DNA of 39,832 nucleotides. Source: Actinomycetes bacterium. Lineage in GTDB: Bacteria; Actinomycetota; Actinomycetes; Jiangellales; Jiangellaceae. The notes under the pieces were generated by a model. That model was given only the letters and a program-made list of their open reading frames with translations. It was not told the origin of the DNA and made no database searches. This document shows, one piece after another, positions 17,026-25,432 of the stretch. The stretch's first letter is position 1; each line of letters starts with the position of its first letter. Location of the stretch: positions 1 through 39,832 of the forward strand of contig JAJYTA010000020.1 of the NCBI GenBank assembly GCA_021793295.1, in the 5' to 3' direction. The position numbers and the translations under genes are program-made.

Positions 17026-17520
17026 ATGGACCTGCATACGGAGCAACGCTACGACGCTGACCCGGCGGCCGTGTTCGCCATGCTCGTCGATGAGACGTTC
17101 ATCGCGCGCAAGACAGCCGCCGCCAAGGCGCTGCGGCACAAGGCGACGGTGACGCGCACTGACGACCGCGCCACGATCGAGCTGACCCGCGTCATGCCGC
17201 CGGACGTTCCGGACTACGTCCGCCGCTTCGTCGGCGAGACGATCGACGTCAAGCAGGTCGACGTATGGGGACCCGCGGCTCCCGACGGCTCACGTCAAGG
17301 CACCATCAAGCTCGACATGGTGGGCGCCCCAGTGACCTGCAGCGGCACGATGACGCTGGCAACCGCGGACGGGAGGACCGTCGTTCGCATCGCGGCTGCC
17401 ATCAAGGCCTCTGTGCCCCTGGTCGGCCGCAAGATCGAAAGCGCCGTACACCAGGGGCTGTCCGAAGCAGCCAAGATCGAAGAGCAAGTCGGCCGCGCGT
17501 GGCTGGCGGGCGAGCGCTAG
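17026..17520 (+). CDS. DUF2505 family protein
   Basis: A 164-residue soluble protein of the DUF2505 family, which is widespread in actinobacteria and has a START/SRPBCC-like fold in family descriptions. It is possibly a binder of a hydrophobic ligand, but no function is established. It begins MDLHTEQRYDADPAAVFAML and alternates beta-rich segments (DDRATIELTRVMPPDV, GTIKLDMVGAPVTCSGTMTL), ending with an amphipathic helix rich in Glu, Lys and Ala (VGRKIESAVHQGLSEAAKIE), the usual SRPBCC layout. No signal peptide or membrane segment is seen. ATG 17026 is chosen because the family starts here; upstream codons run into kynA on the other strand. Its stop codon shares the sequence CTAG with the stop of the convergent gene that follows, so the two genes overlap by 4 bp. 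Confidence 0.9.
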   Translation: MDLHTEQRYDADPAAVFAMLVDETFIARKTAAAKALRHKATVTRTDDRATIELTRVMPPDVPDYVRRFVGETIDVKQVDVWGPAAPDGSRQGTIKLDMVGAPVTCSGTMTLATADGRTVVRIAAAIKASVPLVGRKIESAVHQGLSEAAKIEEQVGRAWLAGER

Positions 17521-18098
17521 CGCCCCGGCACCCCGCCGTCCAGCGCTCGCAGCGACACGTTGCGCTCCGCGGCGCCGGCCCGGCGTCCAGTCGACCGGGG
17601 CGCAGGAGTCTCGGCGACCTGCTGCCCCGGCGACGTCTCCGAGCTCTCGCGCTCGAGCAGCGCCTCGGCGAGCTCAGCCGGACCGGTCACAGCCATCGCC
17701 AGCGCCCGGCCCAGGTCGTCACGGTCGAGCGGCTCCTCCGCGGTGCGCCGCAGCCGGTCGGACAGATCGATGACCTTGTCCGCCGAGCCCAGCGTCGCCC
17801 GCGCGGAGGTGAGGTGGCTGCGCTGGAGCGGACGACCGGCGATCATCAGCGCGAGAGCCTCGGCGGTGTCGTTCCAGTCCGACTCCGGCGCCTGCTCCCC
17901 GATGAGGCCGGCGACACCGGTCATCACCCGATCGGATGCGGCCACGAGGCGCTCGGCCGTCTCGCTGTCGCTGTCGAGCGCAGCGAGACGCAGAGCTACT
18001 GCGGTCACCAACGCACCGTCAGCCGGGCTGCGGCGGGGCTGCGAGAGCAGCCGCACCGCTCGAGCTACATACGGCCTGGTAGACAGCCGATCATCCAT
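17517..18098 (-). CDS. Uncharacterised helical protein downstream of pruA
   Basis: I do not recognise this 193-residue protein. It is predicted to be cytoplasmic and largely alpha-helical (for example SDSETAERLVAASDRVMTGV, SADKVIDLSDRLRRTAEEPL), with no signal peptide, TM segment or known motif. The last 40 residues are Pro-, Ser- and Arg-rich and probably disordered. It follows pruA on the same strand with a gap of about 43 bp, so it is probably co-transcribed with it. A ribosome binding site GAGG lies upstream; GTG 18101 and ATG 18098 are adjacent candidates, and a GTG at 18110 lies too close to it. Codon use matches the neighbours, and the end overlaps the DUF2505 gene tail to tail by 4 bp. 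Its position suggests a role tied to proline or glutamate metabolism, but that is inference only. Confidence 0.8.
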   Translation of the reverse strand: MDDRLSTRPYVARAVRLLSQPRRSPADGALVTAVALRLAALDSDSETAERLVAASDRVMTGVAGLIGEQAPESDWNDTAEALALMIAGRPLQRSHLTSARATLGSADKVIDLSDRLRRTAEEPLDRDDLGRALAMAVTGPAELAEALLERESSETSPGQQVAETPAPRSTGRRAGAAERNVSLRALDGGVPGR

Positions 18099-18141
18099 CA
18101 CGCTTGACACCTCGTGTTCACTTCTTCCTCGATCCGGGCAG

Positions 18142-19803
18142 TCACATCTGAGCGCGTTGCATGTGTGGGTACTCGTGTGTCACGGGGGGCACGAAGGTCT
18201 CCTTGACAGCTCGAGTACTGGTCCACCGTAGAAGATTCTGCACCGAACCGGCCTTGTCATTCGTCCCACTGGCCCGACTTCCACCGAATGGCTGCTGCCC
18301 GACGACCGAACCGGTGGGTTTGTCGTTGACGTAGAAATTGCCTGCGGCGAAGCGCAGCGCCTGGGTCGCCTGAGCGATGGCAGCACGGTCCTGAGCGATG
18401 ACAGCGCCGGTCAGCGCGTAGTCGGAGACACCTTCCAACTGCGTGGTCACCGCGTCGAAGTCGGCGTCGTCGTACACGTGGACGGCGAGGATCGGCCCGA
18501 AGTACTCCGTGACGAACACGTCGTTCTCGGGGTCGGTGCATTCCATCACGGTAGGCCGGACGAACCAGCCTTCGCTGTCGTCGAGTACGCCGCCGGCCAC
18601 GATGTCGACCGACGGGTCGGCCTTCGCGCGCTCGATGGCCGCGGAGTGCTTGGCGAAGGCGCGGTCGTCGATGACGGCACCGAGGAAGTTCGACAGATCG
18701 GTGACCGGGCCCATCGGCAACGACTCGGTCAGCGAGAGGAAGTCGTCGCGCATCCGCGCCCACACGCTGCGCGGCACATAGGCGCGCGAGGCGGCCGAGC
18801 ACTTCTGCCCCTGGTACTCGAAGGCGCCGCGGACCAGCGCGGTGCGCAGGACGTCGACGTCGGCGCTGGGGTGCGCCAAGACGAAGTCCTTGCCGCCGGT
18901 CTCGCCGACGATACGCGGGTAGTTGCGGTAAGTCTCGATGTTCTCGCCGAGGGATCGCCACAACATGCGGAAGGTCGCAGCCGAACCGGTGAAGTGCAGC
19001 CCGGCGAGGTCGCGTTGGGCCAGCACGACCTCGGAGACCGCGCGGCCGTCACCCGGCAGCATGTTGATGACGCCGGGAGGCAGCCCGGCCGCTTCGAGCA
19101 GGCGCATCGTCAGATGCGCCGACAGCTGCTGGGTGGGGCTGGGCTTCCAGATCACAGTGTTGCCCATGAGCGCCGGTGCCGTCGGGAGGTTGCCCGCGAT
19201 CGCGGTGAAGTTGAACGGCGTGATGGCGTAGACGAAGCCGTCGAGCGGACGGTGATCGAGCCGGTTCCAGATGCCCGGGGCGTGAGCAAGCGGCTGTTCG
19301 GCCAAGATGTCGCGGCCGAAGGACACGTTGAACCGCCAGAAGTCGATCAGCTCGCAGGCGGCGTCGATCTCGGCCTGGATCGCGGTCTTCGACTGTCCGA
19401 GCATGGTGGCGGCGTTGATGGTCTGGCGCCACGGGCCGGAGAGCAGTTCGGCTGCCTTGAGGAAGATCGCCGCGCGGTCGTCGAACGACAGCGCTCGCCA
19501 TCCGGGCGCTGCCTGCCGGGCCGCTTCGACCGCGGCACGCGCGTCGTCGGCCCCGGCGGTGCCGAAAGTGCCCAGGACGTGCGCCCGCGCGTGGGGCTGG
19601 ACGACGTCGACCTCAGGACCGCTGCCATACCTCTGCTCACCGCCGATGGTGCAGGTGAGCTCATGACGCTTGGCCGCGAGATCGGTCAGAGCGCGCTCGA
19701 GTTCGGCCCGTTCCGGAGACCCGGGCGCATAGGACAACACCGGCTCGTTGACCGGCGGTGGGACGTGGGTGACGGCATCGAAGGCACCAGGCGTGGGTTG
19801 CAC
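18142..19803 (-). CDS. pruA: L-glutamate gamma-semialdehyde dehydrogenase (PruA/RocA type)
   Basis: Oxidises glutamate-gamma-semialdehyde (in equilibrium with pyrroline-5-carboxylate) to L-glutamate with NAD+, the second step of proline breakdown. The protein has about 553 residues, normal for stand-alone P5C dehydrogenases. It carries the family stretches FVYAITPFNFTAIAGNLPT and GNTVIWKPSPTQQ, the general base Glu in VGETGGKDFVLAHPSAD, the nucleophile Cys in YQGQKCSAASRAYVP, and PFGGSRASGTNDKAG near the end. GTG 19803 fits the usual N-terminus (DAVTHVPPPVNEPV shortly after) and has GGAG about 10 nt upstream; ATG 19836 adds 11 residues but has no ribosome binding site. Proline dehydrogenase, often adjacent in actinobacteria, is not here. 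GGATACT (plus coordinates 19872-19878) is a possible -10. Confidence 0.95.
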   Translation of the reverse strand: MQPTPGAFDAVTHVPPPVNEPVLSYAPGSPERAELERALTDLAAKRHELTCTIGGEQRYGSGPEVDVVQPHARAHVLGTFGTAGADDARAAVEAARQAAPGWRALSFDDRAAIFLKAAELLSGPWRQTINAATMLGQSKTAIQAEIDAACELIDFWRFNVSFGRDILAEQPLAHAPGIWNRLDHRPLDGFVYAITPFNFTAIAGNLPTAPALMGNTVIWKPSPTQQLSAHLTMRLLEAAGLPPGVINMLPGDGRAVSEVVLAQRDLAGLHFTGSAATFRMLWRSLGENIETYRNYPRIVGETGGKDFVLAHPSADVDVLRTALVRGAFEYQGQKCSAASRAYVPRSVWARMRDDFLSLTESLPMGPVTDLSNFLGAVIDDRAFAKHSAAIERAKADPSVDIVAGGVLDDSEGWFVRPTVMECTDPENDVFVTEYFGPILAVHVYDDADFDAVTTQLEGVSDYALTGAVIAQDRAAIAQATQALRFAAGNFYVNDKPTGSVVGQQPFGGSRASGTNDKAGSVQNLLRWTSTRAVKETFVPPVTHEYPHMQRAQM

Positions 19804-19911
19804 GGTTCGACAGCTCCGATCATCGATCGTTGACATGTGTCGTCAGCTTGTGGCCGACTGATGCGCCCAGTATCCACTGTGCGCGGCGGTTGTTCGGACT
19901 CTGCTTCGGGC

Positions 19912-20904
19912 TCAATTGGCGTCGGCGCGACGGCGGGCGGTGTCCAGAGCCTCCGCGGAGGTCCGCATGGAGGTCTCCAGCACCTGCAGCCGGCGGCTGG
20001 TGTCCATGACGTTCGCGCCGATCGCTTCCAGATCCGCCGGGCCGGGCCCGAGGATCGTGACCTTCGTGCCCTCGGCGCGCAGCTTGCGCGCCTCGCGCAC
20101 ACAGCGTCGGGTACAGCGGACTCGCCATCGCCGTTCGAGCCGGGACAACCACGGCTTGGGCCGGTCGAGCACGAACGACACCATCGGCGCCACGACATAC
20201 ACCTCGTCGAGGCCCAGTCCGGCGAGCAGGTCGACCGACGTCGCCGAGCACGCCCCACCGTCGACGTAGCGATGCCCGTTGATCGGTACCGGCGCGAACC
20301 ACCCGGGTATCGCACAGGAGGCCATGACGGCCTCGGACAGGCCCGCCGGAGGTGCGTCCGGGCGGCCGAAAGCCACCCGGCGACCGGTGTCGTAGTTCAT
20401 CGCCACCACGGCCACACCCGGATGGGCACACCACTGACCGGCTGGCGTGACGGCCTCCACGAGCTCGCCGATGCCCTCCAACGAGCCGCGGCCGAGCGGA
20501 GTCAGCGCCGCCAGCACCGCCGTCGGCGGCATCTTGCGCAGCCGGCGAATGTTGCGGCGGATCATCGTCGGCGAGCCGAGGCCGAACCGGGGCCGCTGCG
20601 GATGCGACCCGCCGGTGGACTTGTCGTAGTCCCAGGGGTGATCGGCCAGCGGGCCCTCGACGGGGCGGCCGAGCTGATGATCACGCAACGTCGCGACGTC
20701 CACCCCGGATCCGATCAAGGCCGCGAGTACCGAGCCCGCGGACGTGCCGAGGATGTGGTCGAACGTCCGGACGTCGACGCCGGTGGCTTCCTCGACCGCG
20801 TTCAGCGCGCCGAGCATCCAGGCCGCGCCGAGGACTCCGCCGCCGCCGAGCACCAGCCCCCGTCGTGGCGTCGAGTCGTACGTCGGGTCCATACCGACCA
20901 TCAT
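19912..20904 (-). CDS. Patatin-like phospholipase family protein
   Basis: Predicted serine acyl hydrolase acting on phospholipids or other lipid esters. The 330-residue protein carries the patatin hallmarks: the oxyanion-hole GLVLGGGGVLGAAWMLG (residues 16-32), the nucleophile elbow GTSAGS (53-58, Ser55), and the DGG motif in HRYVDGGACSATSVD (Asp215). Together these form the Ser-Asp dyad. No signal peptide is visible, so it is likely cytoplasmic or membrane-associated. The start ATG has GGGGG 6 nt upstream; a second ATG four codons on is possible. It lies 47 bp downstream of the FAD oxidoreductase gene on the same strand and could be co-transcribed with it. The C-terminal 100 residues are Arg-rich (LERRWRVRCTRRCVREARKL). 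The substrate is unknown. Confidence 0.92.
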   Translation of the reverse strand: MMVGMDPTYDSTPRRGLVLGGGGVLGAAWMLGALNAVEEATGVDVRTFDHILGTSAGSVLAALIGSGVDVATLRDHQLGRPVEGPLADHPWDYDKSTGGSHPQRPRFGLGSPTMIRRNIRRLRKMPPTAVLAALTPLGRGSLEGIGELVEAVTPAGQWCAHPGVAVVAMNYDTGRRVAFGRPDAPPAGLSEAVMASCAIPGWFAPVPINGHRYVDGGACSATSVDLLAGLGLDEVYVVAPMVSFVLDRPKPWLSRLERRWRVRCTRRCVREARKLRAEGTKVTILGPGPADLEAIGANVMDTSRRLQVLETSMRTSAEALDTARRRADAN

Positions 20905-20951
20905 GAGGCACCCCCAGGACCCTACGCATCAACTCGCCGCAGCCCGGGGCT

Positions 20952-23489
20952 TCACGACTGAGTGATCTCGAGATTCTCGAACACGGCGAGGCCGAGCACG
21001 GAGTCGGCGTGCGAACAGCACAGCACTCCGACGTCCTGCTGCTCGGCAACCGTGGGCACGTCGGCGTCACCGACGTCGTGCCATTGCACGCCGTCGAGAC
21101 TGTAGGACGCGTGGAAGGTGCTCTGGCTGCGCTCCAGGCGTAGGTGTACCGGGTACGGAGTCGGGTTCAGCACCGTGCGTTCGACCGACTCCACGAGGCC
21201 GTTGCCGTCAGCGTCCCACAACAGCAACAAGCCGTTCTCAGGCTTGGCGACCAGCATCACGTAACCACCCGACCCGCCGGCGGCGGTGAGGTCGTTGCGG
21301 ACCACCAAGCCCGCTCGCGCCTGGGGATCGCTGGGTTCCTGCTCGACCAGGGTCACCTGGGCGACGACGCCCGAGGTCGCCGCAGCCGGATGAAACACGG
21401 CCCCGTACTGGTCGTTGCCGGTCCACACGTCCCTGCCGTTGCTCAGGATCGCGAGTTGTTCGCCCAGCTGGCCGAAGTAGGCCTCGGTCGAGGCGGCGAC
21501 CGACAGCGGCGGCTGGACCGGGTGGGAGACCGCGACGGGATGTTCATGCGTATACGAGCTCGGGTCCGGCTCGTCCGGCAACGTGAAGGCGACCGCGGCC
21601 GTCAGCGTCGACCGGTCGAGAGCGTTCTGCGGGGTGCCGGCCGTGACCGTCCACGTCACCTCGAACGACGCGCCGGGATCGAGCACCTCGACGCCCGTGG
21701 GCGACGCGGGCTGGACCGACCACGGTCCGGGCACGTCGATGGTGATCTCGACGTCGCGAACGGCCACGCCCTCGTCGTTGGTGTACGTCGTCGTCAGTTC
21801 GCCGCTCTCGCCGGCGGCGAACCCCGTCGGCCCGTCCACGACGAGCGGGCCGCGTCCGGGCGGCCAGGTCAGAATGGCCTGCTCGGCGCGCAGCCGACGG
21901 CGAAGCTCGGCGTAGGCGACGTCCTGCACGGCGCAGTCCTGCTCGAGCGCGACGTGGGCGGCCACGGCCGCAGCGTGGCCGATCGCCATGAAGACCGGTT
22001 CCATCCGCACCGAGCCGAAGGCGATGTGCGAAGCAGACACCGCACACGTCACCAGCAGGTTCGCGCACTCACCCCGCGCCGGTGTGATCGAACGGTACGA
22101 GACGCCGTACGGGCCGGCCGGCGGCACTTGCACGTCGCCCTCGTTGCGGGCGAACCCGTCGACGACCACACGCGCGCAATTGTGCGAGTCCATCGTGTAC
22201 GACGCGAGAGCGATCGGGTCGGCAGCCTGCCGGTCCCATCGACAATCGTGCTCGGTGATCACGTAGTCGGAGACCATGCGGCGCCCTTCGCGGACGTAGA
22301 GTTCGTGTGACCAGCCCCCGGTCTCGGGGAACTCATCCGGGGCCAGCCCCCAGCCGTTGACCTCGTCGCGGATCTCTGCCGGAACCCTGGGGTCGTTGGC
22401 CAGGAACCACAGCAGGCCCTGCTGGTAGGTCACGTGGTCCTGGAACACCGCCTCCCGGGTGGCGTAGTCACCTTCGGGCCAGGCGTAGTTGCGCCCGATG
22501 TTGTCGGTACTGACCGCGCCATGATTGTTGAGGTCGGTCTTGCCGTTCGGCATGGTCGAATTGAGTCTCATCGCGTCCCAGACACCGGCCTGGATGTAGC
22601 GCAAGAGCAGTTCGTAGCGCGCGGGGTCATAACCGGCCGGGCGCGGGAACGGCCTGCGTTCGGGTGAGCGGGTCAGGCACAGCCGGAAGTTGTAGGCCTG
22701 GATCCGGTGGTCGCCTTCGCCCGGCGTGCCGGGCTCGGCGTTGCTGATGCCCTGCAGCAGACCGCTGGCCGGATCGCCGGGCACCACGTAGGGATCGATC
22801 TGGCGGAGAAACTGATGCCCGCTGCGGAATTGGACGCCGTTGATCGTTTCGCCGTAGGTGTCGTTCGACTCTCGGCCCACGGTGAACGACACCCCTGCTG
22901 CCGCCAGCAGATCACCCTCGTACGAGGCGTCGATGAACATGTCGGCCATGAACACCTTGGCGTTCTCGGTCCGGAGCACGTGGATGCGCTCGCCCACCGT
23001 GCGCACGCTCGCCAGCCGGTGCTCGGTGAACACCTGCACCCCGGCTTCGGCGACCCACTGCTCGAACACCGCCGCTGCGACGTGCGGTTCGAAGGCGAAG
23101 GCGTCATCGCGGCCGTAGTGCTGGCCGAGGCGCCGGTAGAATTCGCGGCTGAGTCCACCGATCGCGTCGATCTTGCCGGTGTCGGTCGCGCCGAGCCCGG
23201 CTGCGGTGACTCCGCCGAGGTGCCGCCCGAACACGACCAAGGCCACGGTGAGCCCGGCTTGGGCTGCCCGGACGGCGGCCACGACGCCGGCCGAGGTTCC
23301 TCCGTACACGCAGACGTCGGTGCGCACGATGCCCGGGTCGCGAGGCACCGGGTAGTAGTACCGAAGTCCCGGGTTGGTGTCGGCCGAATGAGCGGCCCGC
23401 TCTGCCGCCGAGGCGCCGACGCCCGGCCACCAGGCGATGGCGGCGCCTCCGGCGAGCACGGTGCGCCGGGTCACGCGTCCACGAGACAT
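20952..23489 (-). CDS. Tat-exported FAD-dependent oxidoreductase with C-terminal beta domains
   Basis: Large (845-residue) flavoprotein of unknown substrate, predicted to be exported. The N-terminus MSRGRVTRRTVLAGGAAIAW is a twin-arginine signal, fitting a protein that folds with FAD before export. The FAD_oxidored-type domain (about 50-540) opens with CVYGGTSAGVVAAVRAAQAG and HLGGVTAAGLGATDTGKIDA and includes FIDASYEGDLLAAAGV. A NEW3-like beta domain (about 546-630; TTTYTNDEGVAVRDVEITID) follows, then a C-terminal domain (about 660-845) resembling DUF1349/concanavalin-like lectins (YSLDGVQWHDVGDADVP). Such domains often occur in secreted carbohydrate-active proteins, so a polysaccharide-related role is possible. 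ATG 23489 is chosen because GGAGG lies 6 nt upstream; an ATG at 23519 would spoil the signal peptide. The patatin gene follows at 47 bp. Confidence 0.9.
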   Translation of the reverse strand: MSRGRVTRRTVLAGGAAIAWWPGVGASAAERAAHSADTNPGLRYYYPVPRDPGIVRTDVCVYGGTSAGVVAAVRAAQAGLTVALVVFGRHLGGVTAAGLGATDTGKIDAIGGLSREFYRRLGQHYGRDDAFAFEPHVAAAVFEQWVAEAGVQVFTEHRLASVRTVGERIHVLRTENAKVFMADMFIDASYEGDLLAAAGVSFTVGRESNDTYGETINGVQFRSGHQFLRQIDPYVVPGDPASGLLQGISNAEPGTPGEGDHRIQAYNFRLCLTRSPERRPFPRPAGYDPARYELLLRYIQAGVWDAMRLNSTMPNGKTDLNNHGAVSTDNIGRNYAWPEGDYATREAVFQDHVTYQQGLLWFLANDPRVPAEIRDEVNGWGLAPDEFPETGGWSHELYVREGRRMVSDYVITEHDCRWDRQAADPIALASYTMDSHNCARVVVDGFARNEGDVQVPPAGPYGVSYRSITPARGECANLLVTCAVSASHIAFGSVRMEPVFMAIGHAAAVAAHVALEQDCAVQDVAYAELRRRLRAEQAILTWPPGRGPLVVDGPTGFAAGESGELTTTYTNDEGVAVRDVEITIDVPGPWSVQPASPTGVEVLDPGASFEVTWTVTAGTPQNALDRSTLTAAVAFTLPDEPDPSSYTHEHPVAVSHPVQPPLSVAASTEAYFGQLGEQLAILSNGRDVWTGNDQYGAVFHPAAATSGVVAQVTLVEQEPSDPQARAGLVVRNDLTAAGGSGGYVMLVAKPENGLLLLWDADGNGLVESVERTVLNPTPYPVHLRLERSQSTFHASYSLDGVQWHDVGDADVPTVAEQQDVGVLCCSHADSVLGLAVFENLEITQS

Positions 23490-23799
23490 ACCGAACCTCC
23501 ACGTTGTCGTGCGGGACACCGGAAACGCGCGCTGAAGGCTCGAGACGTGGTGCCCGGCATGGACGATTCGACATGTCGTTGCAGCGAAGATTACTCAGCT
23601 CGACTTGTGGAGGAAAGGTCTGATCCACCGGAAGATCGACAATTCATCACATCCATGCCGAAACACGGGCCATGGACTCGGCCGTGGGGCTTGCCCACTA
23701 CGGCGGGCAACCAGGCCCCCGCTGAGCAGCTGTTGATCGCAGCCCGTCAGCGAGCTTCGATCGGCGTCTAGCAGCGAACCGACCGACTGGAAGGCACTG
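23490..23799. other. 310-bp divergent intergenic region, no gene recognised
   Basis: Separates the minus-strand FAD oxidoreductase from the plus-strand DUF6459 gene. It must hold both promoters, but I cannot pick a convincing -10/-35 pair. A 70-codon open frame at 23559-23771 (plus) has no ribosome binding site and no recognisable product. No hairpin or repeat stands out. Confidence 0.5.
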
Positions 23800-24417
23800 A
23801 TGGCTGAAAGCGCCGAGCCCATCGGCTCATCCGAACCTGCTGCCAAGGTGCGGCGGCTGCCAGTGCCGGTCAGCTTGCCGCCGTACGACGACGAAACCGG
23901 CGCGGTCGGGCACCACGGCGTCGGGCACCGCGATGTCGGGCACCACGGCGTCGGGCACCACGGCGCGGCGCCGGCCGAGCCCGCTCGCCCGGCTCTGCGC
24001 CTGGTCGATGCCGCCGGCGAGCCCACCGCTGTCACCCCTGCCGTCACCCCTGCCATTGCCCCTGCCGTTGTCTCTGGACTGCCCGACCCGCGGCGCTGGG
24101 TGGCCAAGCTGTCGCAGGCCGCTCTCGAGTGCCTCTACGGTCAGCGACCCGTCCAGCAGCTGACCCGCTGGACCGACGAAGCCGTCTACGCGGCCTTGGC
24201 CCGCCGGGTCGGGCGTCGGCAGGCGCGCTCGGCGATTCGGCCACGGATTCGGGCCGTTCGGGTCTGCCAGGTCAGCGCCACGGTCATCGAAGCGACGTCG
24301 ATCTCGCAGCTCGGAGCGCAGACCCAAGCGCTGGCCGTGCGGTTGGAAGCCGACGGCCAGCGCTGGGTGTGTACGGCGTTCGAGCTCGTCGAGCGGCCCC
24401 GGGCCGTCAGCCGTTGA
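23800..24417 (+). CDS. DUF6459 (Rv3235-family) protein with His-rich repeats
   Basis: A 205-residue protein whose C-terminal half (about 100-205) matches the Rv3235/DUF6459 family: LSQAALECLYGQRPVQQLTR, WTDEAVYAALARRVGRR, VCQVSATVIEATSISQLG, and an ending in RWVCTAFELVERP. The family is found near secA1 in many actinobacteria, as here, and is of unknown function; a link to the Sec accessory system has been suggested only by location. The N-terminal half is low complexity: residues 36-55 are four copies of VGHHG (one is VGHRD), followed by a Pro/Ala/Thr run around 78-89 made of 12-bp repeats. There is no signal peptide. The start has GGAAGG 5 nt upstream. The gene overlaps the convergent SGNH gene by 11 bp. 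Confidence 0.9.
   Translation: MAESAEPIGSSEPAAKVRRLPVPVSLPPYDDETGAVGHHGVGHRDVGHHGVGHHGAAPAEPARPALRLVDAAGEPTAVTPAVTPAIAPAVVSGLPDPRRWVAKLSQAALECLYGQRPVQQLTRWTDEAVYAALARRVGRRQARSAIRPRIRAVRVCQVSATVIEATSISQLGAQTQALAVRLEADGQRWVCTAFELVERPRAVSR
23905..23964 (+). repeat. Tandem 15-bp repeat (4 units) inside the DUF6459 gene
   Basis: Four in-frame units of GTCGGGCACCACGGC start at 23905, 23920, 23935 and 23950; the second unit differs. They encode VGHHG-VGHRD-VGHHG-VGHHG. A second short repeat, three units of GTCACCCCTGCC or close, follows at 24031-24066. Such repeats are prone to length variation between strains. Confidence 0.9.
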
Positions 24418-25432
24418 GCCACACCTGCTCGAAGGCTGCGGCGTAGCCGGACTGTCCGGCGACGGTCGGATGGAAGGAGTTGCTCACGAAACCGGCGACG
24501 ACCTCCCATTGCTGCTCGTACGACGCCGACGGGCCGGGCCCGGCCGTCGAGCCGTCCGCAGCAGCCCACGGCCAAGAGATCTTCAAGCCGTACAGCCAGT
24601 CGTCAGCGCCATTGGCACAGGCCTCGTGGCCGTCGAACCCCTGCTCGAGCTCCGTCGCCGCCGATCGCACGCCGGCCGCGCTCGCCGCGGCGTCGATCGC
24701 GTCGTTCAGCGCGACCCCCAGCCGCCGGATCATCTGCCGTTCGGCAGTCGACAGCAGACCGGTCAGCGCAGCGCAGTCCGAGCGCACGGCCGGGTCGGGC
24801 ACCAGCATCGGATACCCGCCGACGATCACCTCGTCGCCCGGCGCTGCGGCTTGAATGGAGGTGTACACGTCCACGAGCGGATCGTGCAGGGCATCGATGC
24901 GTTGGGTGATCACCGCCTCGCGGTCCAGACACGACACGAACGGCGTCAGGCAGTTGATCAGCTCATCGGCGAATCCCACGTCGTTGCCGCCGACCGTCAG
25001 GGTGATCAGTCGTCCGCCGGACTCCCCCGGCAGTTCGGCCAGCTGCTCGATCTGGGCGCGGACCTCGGGTATCTGCGCGCCGGAACAGGCCAGCAACGTG
25101 CGGTCGGTCACCGCCTCGCCGAAGATGATGTTTCCCCAGGCGCGCGGCGTGCGGTCGCAGTCGTCCTGGTAGTCCCCGGCGCCGAGGCCGGAGGAATAGG
25201 AATCACCGAGCGCGATGACCGCGTCGGGTGCGGCGGACACGGCGGTGACCTCCTGGCCCGCCGCGGCCTGGGGTTCGGCGTCGGTCGCCGCGCTCGCCGG
25301 TGCGGCTGCGCCGGTGGCGACGACGAGGGCCGCCACGATGAACGTGACGGCCCTGGTGAAGGTACGAGTCCGGTGGCGTTGCCAGGTGCGAAGTCGGGGT
25401 GTGCGGGGATGGTGAGCTGATCGGTGTGCCAT
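24407..25432 (-). CDS. Secreted SGNH/GDSL-type esterase or lipase
   Basis: Predicted extracellular ester hydrolase of the SGNH family. The 341-residue protein starts with a long basic n-region and a hydrophobic segment ending PASA (cleavage near residue 48). Block I is IALGDSYSSGLGAGD with nucleophile Ser78, the Gly block is LLACSGAQIPEV, the Asn block is TVGGNDVGFADEL, and block V is SFHPTVAGQSGYA with the catalytic His. Six or more cysteines in the mature part suggest disulfides, as in Streptomyces secreted lipases of this type. The ATG has no strong ribosome binding site; the 14-bp palindrome GCGGCCGCGGCCGC lies just upstream (25442-25455). The gene converges with and overlaps the DUF6459 gene, and secA lies upstream on the same strand. 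The substrate is unknown. Confidence 0.93.
   Translation of the reverse strand: MAHRSAHHPRTPRLRTWQRHRTRTFTRAVTFIVAALVVATGAAAPASAATDAEPQAAAGQEVTAVSAAPDAVIALGDSYSSGLGAGDYQDDCDRTPRAWGNIIFGEAVTDRTLLACSGAQIPEVRAQIEQLAELPGESGGRLITLTVGGNDVGFADELINCLTPFVSCLDREAVITQRIDALHDPLVDVYTSIQAAAPGDEVIVGGYPMLVPDPAVRSDCAALTGLLSTAERQMIRRLGVALNDAIDAAASAAGVRSAATELEQGFDGHEACANGADDWLYGLKISWPWAAADGSTAGPGPSASYEQQWEVVAGFVSNSFHPTVAGQSGYAAAFEQVWLNG

Noticed and set aside
23905-23964. CRISPR-like repeats
   Set aside because: The 15-bp units are directly adjacent without spacers, in frame within a gene; they are simple coding tandem repeats.
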